Notes under the pieces: generated by a model
What the model was told of the DNA's origin: nothing
Seen by the model: the letters and a program-made list of their open reading frames with translations, nothing else
Databases searched by the model: none
Source: Liquidambar formosana
Lineage: Eukaryota > Streptophyta > Magnoliopsida > Saxifragales > Altingiaceae
Assembly (NCBI GenBank): GCA_039720395.1
Contig: CM077826.1
Coordinates: 18,973,053 to 19,037,052 of the forward strand
Direction of reading: 5' to 3'
Length of the DNA: 64,000 bases
Shown: positions 11,579 to 21,799 of the stretch, one piece after another
Layout of the letters: each line of letters starts with the position of its first letter
Position numbering within the stretch: the first letter of the stretch is position 1
Made by a program: the position numbers and the translations under genes

Positions 11579-11952
11579 GTGAAATGCCTTTGGATTCTTA
11601 TTATTATACTATAGATAATTTATATGATTTGACCTTCTTCTTCATTTTTTTTTTCATGTAAATGACCCCAACAACAGGCATAAAAAATAAAAAATAAATA
11701 AAAAACCTTAATGCAATTTCCTTTCAACCAAAAAAAAACCCACCATTCTATAAAAATATGACCAAAACAAGATCCTCACAATATCTAAAAACAATGAAAA
11801 ACTCAATAAGCAATTCACAAATACACAGCACCCCCAAGACATATGCATAACAGAGCCTATAAACTAGACACAACCTAAAAGAAAACAATATAAGAAAATC
11901 ACCATGATCATGGGACAGTTATTGTAAATCTTCTCATATGTGATGGAAAAAC
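11579..11952. other. AT-rich sequence between copy A and the Harbinger element
   Basis: About 370 bp of AT-rich DNA with A runs and no open frame of note. I see no LTR end or target duplication at the copy A breakpoint, so the truncation looks like a deletion or rearrangement. Confidence 0.5.
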
Positions 11953-12391
11953 TTAGGCACCATTTGATTGTGCTTCCTAAAAGATCTTTTTTATAAATAG
12001 AAATAGTTTTTATTTATTTATTTATTTATTTACGCGTTTTCTTGTTGCTATTAAGTAGTAGCAACAAAAGCAAAAACATGTTTGGTAAAATTGATATTTG
12101 CTTCTACTTTGCGTTATAAAAGCAAGAAACATGTTTGGTAACATAATTTTTACTTTTACATTTTTCTATAAATAAATGCCAACTTTTTCCCAAAAAAAAA
12201 AAAAAAATCCCTAGATTGTCATATTAAAAAAAAAACTGATATTGAATATATATATATATCGTGCAATCTTGATGTTCTTCTCACAAAATACAAAGAGAAA
12301 AGGAAATATAAAATAAATATTAAAAAAGACAAAAAACAAAATCCATATAAAATGACATTGAAGATTCAAACTTCAAGCATATCAAAACAAA

Positions 12392-12597
12392 TTACAATAC
12401 GTCAACCCCATGTGCTTGAGCTAATCTACGGATAATTCTATCCCTAATATTTGACATCTCACAACGAGATGTAGAACCTTGATCTATCTCCATAGTATTT
12501 TATATGCTACGACCTATTTGTTCTCCCTCAATCACCTATTCCTCATTCTCATATTCAGCATGTTGGTGAAGCAGGAGTCAACCACATCGTATTTGCC
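12392..12597 (-). pseudogene. Harbinger transposase remnant (DDE_Tnp_4 type)
   Basis: After an intron acceptor (TTTCAG), the minus strand encodes GKYDVVDSCFTNM, matching the family motif around the second catalytic aspartate (GKYYLVDSGYTNMPG-like). The text then jumps to an acidic stretch with two stops, and a C terminus MSNIRDRIIRRLAQAHG that resembles the usual RD.IA end. The part that should hold the third catalytic acid is gone, so the enzyme is dead by internal deletion. Confidence 0.65.
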
Positions 12598-13154
12598 TGA
12601 AACATAGATTAAAAATTAAAGATTAAAGAGTTTACACAATATTTAATACCTAAATTAAAGATTAAACATAATATTTAATACCTAGGTTAAAGATTAAAGA
12701 TTGACTTAAAATTAAAAATTTCAAAGAAAAATGCAACATCAAGCTCTCAACAAGTCCAAACACGAATGACCCAATTTCCCGTTTGCTCATATTGGTAGCT
12801 TCCTTTTCATCTCTGTCTATCTCTTGTTCTCATCCTCATTCTATATTTTGATTTTGGCAGAGCCCCTCACCTCTGCTATAGAAGTCAGTGTATTTGATCA
12901 TGAACACACCACAGTCCCACCTGTTTAAAAACAGAAGCTCCCTATAACAACCCACAGAAGCAGCATGTAAGGCTGTTAAGCACCAAAGAAAAGACTCCAA
13001 TGCCAATACTTCCTTCAGTTACCAGAACCAAACTCTCATTTCAGCCACATGATAGGCAGAGAAAGACGCTAAAAGCAAATGTAATTACAGGCTTGGCTGT
13101 ATCAAATTTTTTTGGATCTGACTGTCCTTAGGAGAATATATATATATAGTCCTT

Positions 13155-13526
13155 CTATTATCAAATGCACCTGATGCAATTTTGCATCAAGTGCACTCCA
13201 AAACACTTACGTGCGACTCGTATTTGGCCAAACTACCTGTTGGATTAAATTTGATTCATATGTTGGTCATGCATGCCAAAAATCAAGTTGATCTAAGATT
13301 AAGAGCTGTTTCATTTGAAATGTCCATAAATGAGCAATTGTTATTGATTAAAAAATGAATGTTTTGGATCGAAAAGCAATAAATCTTAAGATCAACTTGA
13401 TTTTTGGCATGGAACGCCTACATGAGAAAGCTATCTAATCCAAAGGTTGGATTCACAAAATACAAATCACTAGGTAGAGTTTTGGAGTGCACCTGCTATT
13501 AACTAATATCAGGTGCACCTAATATA
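13155..13526. repeat. Foldback MITE inside the Harbinger element
   Basis: Long imperfect inverted repeats: GTGCACTCCAAAAC near 13190 faces GTTTTGGAGTGCAC near 13480; CATGCCAAAAATCAAGTTGAT near 13273 faces ATCAACTTGATTTTTGGCATG near 13392. Outer ends read CTATTATCAAATGCACCTGAT and, reversed, CTATATTAGGTGCACCTGAT. No coding capacity. Superfamily not assigned. Confidence 0.75.
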
Positions 13527-14499
13527 GCTTAAAAAAATTATGCATTAAACTATGGATATGGTTAATGAATCCAAGAATGCATGAGATTATTCATATTCTT
13601 CAACATCTACTAAATACTAACAATAAGGGAGTAGTACCACCACATGCACTATTAACCACTAAACAGTCCAGGTGTCACCACACCTTCCACCCGTCTATGA
13701 GTCAACAAACCTTATATGTATTGTCCTCCACAATGCACTAAGCTTAACACCTAACTCCTACTAAGTCATATAAACAATTAAAATAATCCAAATGCTTACA
13801 AAAGAGGCACCTCGAGATGTGACATGATGAAGGTAGTAGACCAATTCTTAGCATTAATATTACATTCAAGTCCCTTGAGCCCCTTGCCTCCATCTCAAGC
13901 TCCAGGACAACACTGGGCACTCAAGTCACGAGAAAATTTATACCCTAACCCAGCAAAAACAATCTGAGCCGTTACTGACCATAGGGGATGGCATAATAAA
14001 ACTTGTCGAGACAAAACAATCCTCCACAAATCTAGCACTCAGGGGAATCAAATAATCCACCTCAAGAAAAGATCCTTAAGCAATAGATGCAAGTGCACCT
14101 TGAACACCTCAAACAGAATGGTTCTTAAGCACTGGCAGTGCCTCCTAATTGATGCAATACATTCCACCATAAGGCCAGAAAATGAAATCCAAATTTTATA
14201 TTCCAAGCCAAGGTAGCAGATCTGGAGTCTATACTCCCACTTCTAGGAAAATTCTACCAGAGCAACTGTAAAAAGGGGATGAACATGGGAGCCTGAAGCT
14301 GACCATTACACCAATCACCATTTCGAAACTTAAGGATTAAGGTTTTGCAGTTAGTCTCAAGAAGGAGTCAAGGTAGAACAAAAATCTTCCAGAATTCAAT
14401 GGTTCAAAAGGTTTAAAAAAATAAATCAAAATCAAAAACAATGTTTGCATGTTTGATCCAAAGTCCTCTGATATACAAAGAATAACCCAAGCAAATAGA

Positions 14500-15614
14500 G
14501 ATATAATCACGTTTTTTTAAATTATAAACCTTCATTCCAGATTGAGTTCTGACCCAACAAATACAAGATTATCTATAGATAATATTTCTATCTTATAATA
14601 ACAAATAACCTTGGAGAAAATTTTAAAAGTCCAAAATTTGGGCAGCTGAGCTCTGGGCATCCGAGTTCAGTGTATAATACCTAGTAATTACCTTTAAGCT
14701 TGTCAACAAGTCTGATTTCTGAGTGCATAATACCTAAAAGGCTACAAATATAACGGGATAACCTCCAACAATTCTGCTCAAAGAAGTCTTTTGCATCTGA
14801 GTTCCTAGAAGTAGGAAAATTTTAAATTAAACTATAAACTATAAAGATGAATAAGCTATATATAAAGGAAAGATGTATAAGTAGCAACATAATCAAACCC
14901 AATTGAAGTTATTCTGCACCTTCACCCACCATAACAGGAATCTCATTGAGATTAGTATACAAAACTTCAGGACCCTGTTTGACAGGCTTCTCCCTGGGAT
15001 GCTTCTAAGTTCTAACAATCATACATGTAATATACCACAGGAAATGGGCTATAAAGATTACAATCAAAATAAATTCAAATCAGAAAACAATAAAATGATG
15101 AAGTAATATTCATCACAATCAGAAAAAGATGAAAAATCATACGAAATATTCAAATCAAAATAATCCCAAAATAATGAAATAATATAAAACTTCAGAGTAA
15201 TATATAAAAAAGCAAAGATACAAACCAATTTGGGAGAGATTGAGAGCTGAACTTTCATGTAAGTGTGTGCGTATATATATATATAAGAGCAAAATCACCA
15301 CTAGAAGAACTAACGGTGAAAAAAAATAATCAGAGACCAACTCACCTTCAACTTTTGAATCCAATACCAAATTTGGAGTCTTCATAAAAATTCTGCACAA
15401 ATATTGAGTTAGGGTTAGTGTTGCTTTCAAGAAAAATCCTGAGAGGAGATAGGGGAGAGTTTCTATCTGTTGCTTGCACCATCGGAGCAGAGAGTCAAGT
15501 CCAGTCGAGCGTCAGTACTCGGGGTGGAGAAAAAAATTTCAGTCGAATGTGAGGTAGCAGATTCTCCGTATGTTTATGACTTTTTGCTTCTAAAAGTCAT
15601 TTCCATTTGAATTT
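14500..15614. other. AT-rich interior of the Harbinger element
   Basis: AT-rich sequence with short shadows of reading frames only. On the minus strand a leader-like segment and an ATG near 15385 are followed by AAAGTTGAAG/GTGAGT, a plausible first exon of a decayed transposon gene. Nothing else is recognisable. Confidence 0.35.
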
Positions 15615-15630
15615 TGCATTTTACATATCT

Positions 15631-17155
15631 TTTTTTTAATTTTTATAATAGACTAAGAACTCCATTGATAATAAAATCAAAACAACAGAGAAGGCAGGGA
15701 GCTCGTGCAAACAACAAAAGGAAAACATTCCCAAGAACAAGAGCTACCTGCACCGCTCCAACCAACCACTAAACAAACTATCAGAATCTAAACTGATTAG
15801 CCCGATTACAAGATTCAAAGCTTACCTCTCAGCTCCCCTTTGATCTCAAGCTAAGAAACAACAAAGCATAAGACAAGTAATAGGATCGAAAATGCAGAGC
15901 AAATCCCAAACCCAAAACAAATCAACGGCCAAGGGCGTCAAAGTTTGTAGCTTGAGGATTAATCAAGCGAACACACCCATTATCACTCATCCTGCAAAAT
16001 GAAAGGAAAATTATTGTTAACATCACAAGACATGCGCCGACGACGAGCAAAATTTTTTATGGCCCTCCACGTGACTACCATTCACTACATTTCCCAAAAG
16101 CCTTGCCACTTGTGTGCACAGAATGCTTGTTCCCTGCCACGGGCTCTACATGCACAGTAGAGACCACAGCTTCCTCCACCGGACAATCTTCCGAGCCCCT
16201 GCCCATCGAATTGCCAGATTCCGGCATATGTCGTCCGTCTTCATCTTGAGATTCTACCCAAACCTCGCCGGAGTCCATGGCAACAATGTCAGGATCCACC
16301 ATCTGAGGTTCAAGCGGCCTCTGTTGACCATCTTCTGCATATGCGATGGACACCTTGGATGGAAAGTCCAGATCTAGGATCTTTACTTCAACCATTGAAA
16401 GGCTTCTAGGATGGAAAAATTTATGTATCTTACCAAACTTTAACTTGTGGGACAATTGATGTGGTAAAACCAATCTATTCTTCCGAAAAAACACATGATC
16501 AGATAAGGGACCGCCTGCGCTTGGACTTGATGACCGGGTTTTGAGTTCGCTGATGGAGATCCACCATCAACTTTGTCCGGAGAAGTGAACTTCTGTTGCG
16601 AAACAGGATTAGGGGTCCTCGGGTTTGCAGATGACAACCCACCTTGCACATGCAGTCCCACCTTTCCTAAATCCACACTTATTAGACCCTTTTGCATGGG
16701 TATTCTGATCTTTCATCCGCACATCAAACTCCTGCCCCTTGAAAATCTCTTCTAAATCTTCTTTCATCTCTACATGCACTAGCCGTTGAGGATGTGAATC
16801 CCGTAGATTGAGAAGCTCCCCGCGTGAGTACACCCGCGTAGGAACCTTTTGATCAAGAGAAGAGGACGCAGATGATGTTCCCATCTCCATTGATGTATGG
16901 GATTCCCGCTCCATCATGGTGGAAACGGATCGCTGCCCTGCCGGATCCGCCCAACCCCACGCAACGCTGAGTGAGTCGAGGATGAGGTCGACTTCGTCTT
17001 GCTCCAGCTGCGAAAGTAACTCCCACGGCGAGGAAAATGCACCATAGATTTTTCCAGATGTCGATTCATCCTCTGTAGCAATTGATTTACCTTTTTTATC
17101 TCCATTAGAACGCCGATTTGCCGGCGATGAGGGCAACAGAAAACCCCTCTTCATC
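15631..17155 (-). mobile_element. Retroposed insertion with 16-bp target duplication
   Basis: Flanked by a perfect direct repeat TGCATTTTACATATCT at 15615-15630 and 17156-17171. A run of T follows the left copy at once, that is, a poly-A tail on the minus strand. This is the hallmark of LINE-driven target-primed insertion. The body (1,525 bp) reads as a minus-strand transcript beginning near an ATG at 17160. Either a short LINE derivative or a processed copy of a host mRNA; a possible retained splice acceptor (CATTTTGCAG near 15995) makes the source unclear. It sits inside the Harbinger element and is therefore younger. Confidence 0.82.
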
Positions 17156-17160
17156 TGCAT
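16075..17160 (-). pseudogene. Unrecognised retroposed coding sequence, frameshifted
   Basis: Three overlapping minus-strand frames cover this stretch: 17160-16609 (183 codons), 16697-16440 and 16494-16075 (139 codons), so two frameshifts separate what was probably one protein of about 350 residues. The first part is rich in serine and charge with a motif RVYSRGELLNLRDSHPQRL, resembling the YxxxxLL eIF4E-binding pattern, though that is only a resemblance. The last part is acidic. I do not recognise the family and give no function. Confidence 0.4.
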
Positions 17161-17299
17161 TTTACATATCTAAAAGTACTTATTAGATCCCCCATATATA
17201 ACCAAACGATTTTGAAAAAAAGTACTTAAATTAAGGACGATCAAACGGTGCCTTAGTTGTTACAATGTACATTTGTACCAAATATTATTATTATTATCA

Positions 17300-17573
17300 T
17301 CTATTCTATATTATATTTAAGAGTTATGCTGACATAGCAGCTTAAATATCTTTTCTTTCAAAACTTTCTTCTCACTTTACTTATGGGCCCACAAATGTTT
17401 TTTCCCCATTTTTTATAATAATTTGTTTTCATGTCTTTTCATTTTAAAATTTGAAACCCACTCTTAAAATGTCGTTGGTTGTCACTAAGCATATGAATCA
17501 CATTTTTTTTTTCTTTTGGCTAATAAAATAACTAGAGTTTGCAATTCCCGCGCATCGCGCGGGTCTCTGCTAG
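17300..17573 (+). mobile_element. Small non-autonomous Helitron
   Basis: The 3' end has the full signature: a perfect 7-bp hairpin CCCGCGC-ATC-GCGCGGG (17547-17563), 10 nt, and a terminal CTAG followed by T at 17574. A matching 5' end TCTATTCTATATTATATTTA begins at 17300 after A at 17299, so the element sits between A and T as Helitrons do. No coding capacity at 274 bp. It lies 141 bp beyond the stop codon of the convergent WAK-like gene. The 3' end is secure, the 5' end likely. Confidence 0.75.
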
Positions 17574-17714
17574 TATTATATATAAAGGAATTGGTCTCTC
17601 CTTATTACATTGATTTCCCACGCCAGCAAAAAAATAACAACAACAATAACAATAGTAATGGAAAAGCAAACTGTGTCCCATTTCAAGCGCACTTTCCCTC
17701 ATTTTATTTAATTA

Positions 17715-19243
17715 TTAGTTAGTCCAAGAACTCGTCGATTGTCCGAACCTTTGCACCTCTAAAAGCCTTGACAGTTCGGATTTCACGTCTCTTATAGTGG
17801 GCCTTCGCTTCCGATCATCCTCTAGGCATTTCAACGTAAGATCGGCCATGGCAAGAATTACATTCAATCTGGCACTTTTGAGAACCTCTTTATCAATAAT
17901 ACTGAGAAAAGCCGGATCCTTGTGCATCAACTGAAAATACTGGCCTAATTCTCCTTCTCCCACTCTTTGTGCCTCATAAGGTTCTTGTCCAGTGAGGATC
18001 TCAGCCAGGATTATTCCAAAGCTGAACAGGTCGCATTCTTTGGAATAATTTCCGAATTGGCGGAATTGTGGCTCAATACACCCGAATGTGCCCATAACCC
18101 TTGTCTCGACCTCGCTCTGATTGTCAGGCACAACACGGGACAACCCGAAATCAGATAACTTTGCCACCATATTCTGGTCCAAAAGAACATTTGCACTCTT
18201 TATGTCCTTGTGAAATACCTTTGAGTCCATCTCTGAATGCAGATATTCAATTGCGCTGGCGACATCTATAACGATTGTCATCCTTGCGTCCCAGGATAAA
18301 GCAGGAGTCTCACGGAGTTTTTCGGACAAATTACCTTTGGAAAGGAATTCGTATATCAGTGCAGGCTGCTCCAGTCGCAGACAGTAGCCAAGTAATTTGA
18401 CCACATTCTTGTGGTTCAGTTGGCTCAAGATGGCGAGTTCCCGAAGGAATTCCTTCAACTGAACGTCATTCACGGCCTTGGCCACTTTAACGGCAACTGA
18501 TATATCTCCTGCCAACTTCCCACGGTATACAATTCCCTGACCGCCCTCGCCCAAAATACGCCTTTTACTCAGTCCAGCTGTTGCGCTTTTTACTTCCTCT
18601 GGCGTGAATTCCTTAACTTCTCTAATAGAGGTACCACAGGAAGCCAAGATGCCCTCTAGTTCTTGTCCCCCGTTCTGTCTATAGAACATTTCTCCGACAC
18701 GTTTCCGCCTCCTCCTCCTCATTAACAACCATGACAACAAGACAGCAAGTCCAATAACCAGAAAAATAAGTACCACGGCTGATTTGAGACCTGCGTAACC
18801 GTCCAAGCAAAAATATTCACTTAGTTAATCCAAACATACGAGAAGATCGATGTATGTGTAAATGGTTATACTTTTTTTCTTTTCTTTTTTTGGTAAAGTG
18901 AATTGTTATACTATATAATGATTTCTTACGATTCTCATCATCCCAATTTTTTTTGTGTGTAATATTTTTATAAAAAGTGGTGTAAAAATAAAATATATGT
19001 ATACATTTGCATATCAAATTGAGAATTACCAAAAAAGCCATCTTTCCCTTTGTTATTTGTACGTGGTAGCCAGCACCCAGTTCCGTTCAACCTAGCGTCA
19101 CCCACGTATTGAGAGGGACACCTGCATTCATACCCTGACAGTCGTACGCTCAAGCATGTTTTGCAAGGGAATTCACGTAAGCCGAAGCACAAAGTTACAC
19201 ACTCGTTGGTTTTCGGACTCGCACATGCATCAAAGGTTGGCAT
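17715..19243 (-). CDS. WAK-like receptor kinase, 5'-truncated
   Basis: Two exons join cleanly: 19243-19030, then 18790-17715, with a 239-nt intron (GT at 19029-19028, AG at 18792-18791) in phase 1. Exon 1 encodes a cysteine-rich EGF-like stretch (NECVTLCFG...YECRCPSQYVGDA...GC). Exon 2 encodes a membrane helix (about residues 10-29 of that exon), a basic stop-transfer stretch RRRRRKR, and a serine/threonine kinase: GEGGQGIVY loop, AVK lysine, DFG intact. The catalytic loop reads FHKDIKSANVLLD, so HRD has become HKD, and the APE region reads EPQ. No signal peptide or pectin-binding (GUB_WAK) domain is found upstream, so the gene is probably a truncated relict or lacks exons beyond recognition. 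Wall-associated kinases sense cell-wall pectin at the plasma membrane. Confidence 0.72.
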
Positions 19244-19888
19244 TTTATTAGGTGGAAAAATGATCGATCACAAAAGGTGATCTTAGTAGGCGGAAAGTGT
19301 TGGATTCAAAAAAAGAAAAAAGAAAAAAGAAAAAAAACCTACACTAAACTGGAGAGAAGCATTAACTTGGCGGAGAATCGGAGATGGAGGCTCTTGCTGT
19401 CCTTTTTAACTTGAAACGGCGAAGAGCCTGGTACTAATTTTAGATTTGTGGCTGTCTTTTTTTTTTCTTTTTTTTTTAATACTTTTTTTTGGCTAAAGGG
19501 TGGTTTTTAATGTTCTTTTCGTTTTGTTGTGCAGAGTCGAATACGGAGCAAAAAACAAGGGGAAATGTTGAGTCATGCTAGCTATCCCGAAGATTCTTCC
19601 GAAAAACATGCCCGACTAACGTATATGAAGCTACATCATCCAATTTCTTTCAACAATGAACATTGCAGAACAGGATCCTCTGCCGTTGAATAGCAGAGAG
19701 GACCCAAAAATTGCACCCCCTCCCCCTTCCTACGCAACCAATTTCTCTCTTGTTCGGCTGAAGAACACACAGTATTGCACCCGACACTCCTCTCCCTTCT
19801 GATGTTGGCCGGGTTCCCTTCTTATGGGCTGACCCAGATTTGTTGTTGTGGTGTTAATTATAACCACCTGAGCCTTGGGTTAACAACA
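19244..19888. other. Intergenic, upstream of the WAK-like gene
   Basis: AT-rich sequence with A and T runs (19310-19340, 19458-19490). No N-terminal WAK exon is seen. A CT-rich stretch near 19720-19800 has no supported gene. Confidence 0.4.
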
Positions 19889-20519
19889 GGGAGAATGACA
19901 AAATGGTGGATCAAAATAAAAGTACTTCCAAATAATGAGTCAAATCTCTCATATTCCATTTAAAATTATAGTAATGAACTCTAATATCCAAAATAATGAA
20001 TCTAACATATGCCATTTTATAATAACCATTCTACCCTCTTTAATTTTTAATTTTTTGGTTTTACCCTACCAAAATACTCTTCTCACATTAAACCCATCTT
20101 TTCTCTCCTAATTTAAAATTCTTAAAACATAATTCAAAAGAACCGATCATATATATATTTTTTAGGTAAAATAATAATATCCACATTTGGATTTGAAAAG
20201 CCCTTTTTTTTTTTCTTCAGCGGTTGGGTATGTGAATTAAATTTAAATCTTTCTTTTCAATAAGCAAAAAAAATCACTTTTTTTTTTCCTCTCTTACTCA
20301 ACACGTAGGACAAATATTAGTCAAGTTTTATTTAATAAGGATAGATGAGAACTATATAATAGGATTTGGGTAGGGTAAAAAGGAAAAATTTTACTAAAAT
20401 GGTATAATGGACACATTTGACCTTAAATCCCCTCTTTTTGGAATTAAAATTCATTATTACCCCTTTGAAATAAATATAAGATTTACTTTTATTTTGACCC
20501 ACTGTTTTGTCATTTTCCC
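19889..20519. repeat. MITE with about 36-bp terminal inverted repeats
   Basis: The left end GGGAGAATGACAAAATGG and, reversed, the right end GGGAAAATGACAAAACAG match over about 36 bp, continuing into TCAAAATAAAAGTA on both sides. Interior AT-rich and non-coding. The target duplication is not clear, so the superfamily is open. Confidence 0.7.
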
Positions 20520-20557
20520 TTAATAATAATAGTAATAGTAATAATAATAATAATAAA
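20520..20557. repeat. TAA/TAG trinucleotide microsatellite
   Basis: Interrupted TAA repeats with occasional TAG, directly after the right end of the MITE. Confidence 0.7.
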
Positions 20558-20574
20558 TATATCTATTATCTATA

Positions 20575-21002
20575 ATTTCTTCCGTCCTAAAAAGATAGGC
20601 CAAGTTTGATAAAACATGAAGTTTACACAAGAAAATGCTACTTCATCCATGTTTTACCACCCATCTTATGTGTCAAAAGTGTATATATGAAAGCAAACAT
20701 GTGAAGCCTAACATGGAATAAGGAGAAGCTACCACATATAGATGGGTGAGAGAATGTGGGTGAAATAACATAATCCGTTTAAGAAAATCTATCATTACCT
20801 TGATTTGTCATTTATTAAACTCCATCTTTCCAAAAATACCCTCTCGAACTTGGTATTAGGATTTGTGTTGAGAGTAATTATTGAAATAATAAATAGTAAG
20901 GTAGGAAAGTTCCAAAAAAATATGATTTGACTTTCCAAATGGACAAACATTTTGGGATACAAAAAATAACAAAAATAACCTATCTTTTTTGGGAGGAGCA
21001 AG
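20575..21002. repeat. Stowaway-like MITE
   Basis: The left end TTCTTCCGTCCTAAAAAGAT resembles the Stowaway consensus CTCCCTCCGTCCC, and the right end reversed reads CTTGCTCCTCCCAAAAAAGAT. TA flanks are present at both sides. Tc1/mariner derived, non-coding. Confidence 0.55.
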
Positions 21003-21257
21003 TATCTATTATATTACTATACTGCAATTACAATTAGTATTACTATACTATAAATAAATACTAGCTAGTTTTGGATGACAAAGTGCTAGGTGGCAGCCCT
21101 AAAGCCTTCTCTCTGAAACTCTTTTCTCTCCTTAATGTTGGGCCCACTACTGTTTCTTTTCATCTTTTTACAATTTTTTTTCCTTTTCTTAATGTCTTTT
21201 GAATTTCTTTGCCTTAATCCTACCACTCTGGGTGTGTGTTTAAGTTATTTTAATCTG

Positions 21258-21293
<36 letters not shown>
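21258..21293. repeat. 36-bp poly-A run
   Basis: An uninterrupted A36. It lies just 5' of a copia fragment, and the DNA on its left resembles material near 17340-17500 only loosely. It could mark the end of an old retroposon. Confidence 0.8.
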
Positions 21294-21297
<4 letters not shown>

Positions 21298-21374
21298 TCC
21301 TTTGAATTTCAAATTTTCTCGAAATTTGAAATCTCATCTCTTTGTCTCGCCCCCCTCATCCAAATCCAGTTTCT

Positions 21375-21765
21375 AATATTCTAGATTTGATTCATTCTAA
21401 TGTTTATGGTCCTTTAAAAATTAGAAATATTAGTGGTACATTGTATTTTGTCATTTTTGTTGATGATCATTCTAAGATAATGTGGGCCTATGTCTTAAAG
21501 ACTAAAAATTAAATTCTAGATGTGTTTTTAGTATTTTTAGGCTTAAGTTGAAAGAGAAACAAGAAAGAAAATTGAAATACATTCACATGGATAATAGTGT
21601 TGAATATCTTGTGCCATTTGATGACTATTGTTGTAGTCATGGTAACAAACATGAAAAGATTGTTAAAGAAATCCCTTGACAAAATAGAGTTGCCGAGAGA
21701 ATGAATTGCACAATCATTGGGAGCGTTAAATGCGTACTCTCATATGCTATATTGCAAAGATCTTT
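21375..21765 (+). pseudogene. Ty1/copia integrase fragment
   Basis: In the plus strand one can read the integrase core pattern of plant copia elements: LDLIHSNVYGPLK, then FVIFVDDHSK..WAYVLKTK, then IHMDNSVEY (canonical TDNGGEY) and QNRVAERMN (canonical GVAERMNRT). Stops and small indels break it in several places and no reverse transcriptase or LTR is nearby. It is an old, isolated relict. Confidence 0.75.
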
Positions 21766-21799
21766 TTATGGTGACGCAATGAATCGTATAATCATCTTA

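Larger units (their letters stand above)
11956..17252 (-). mobile_element. PIF/Harbinger DNA transposon
   Basis: Terminal inverted repeats GGCACCATTTGATTGTGCTT on the left, and on the right a sequence whose reverse complement is GGCACCGTTTGATCGTCCTT. Both sides carry the 3-bp duplication TTA (11953-11955 and 17253-17255), the target preference of this superfamily. A transposase remnant on the minus strand (12392-12597) confirms the family. The 5.3-kb length includes a foldback MITE at 13155-13526 and a retroposed insertion at 15631-17155. A possible first exon with a GT donor (AAG/GTGAGT) lies near 15345 on the minus strand. Not autonomous now. Confidence 0.85.

Noticed and set aside
20795..21001. 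68-codon minus-strand frame
   Set aside because: Falls in a Stowaway-like MITE and has no coding signature.
21060..21240. Second Helitron related to 17300-17573
   Set aside because: The text has a similar flavour (GGGCCCAC, CT-rich), but no hairpin plus CTRR end was found.
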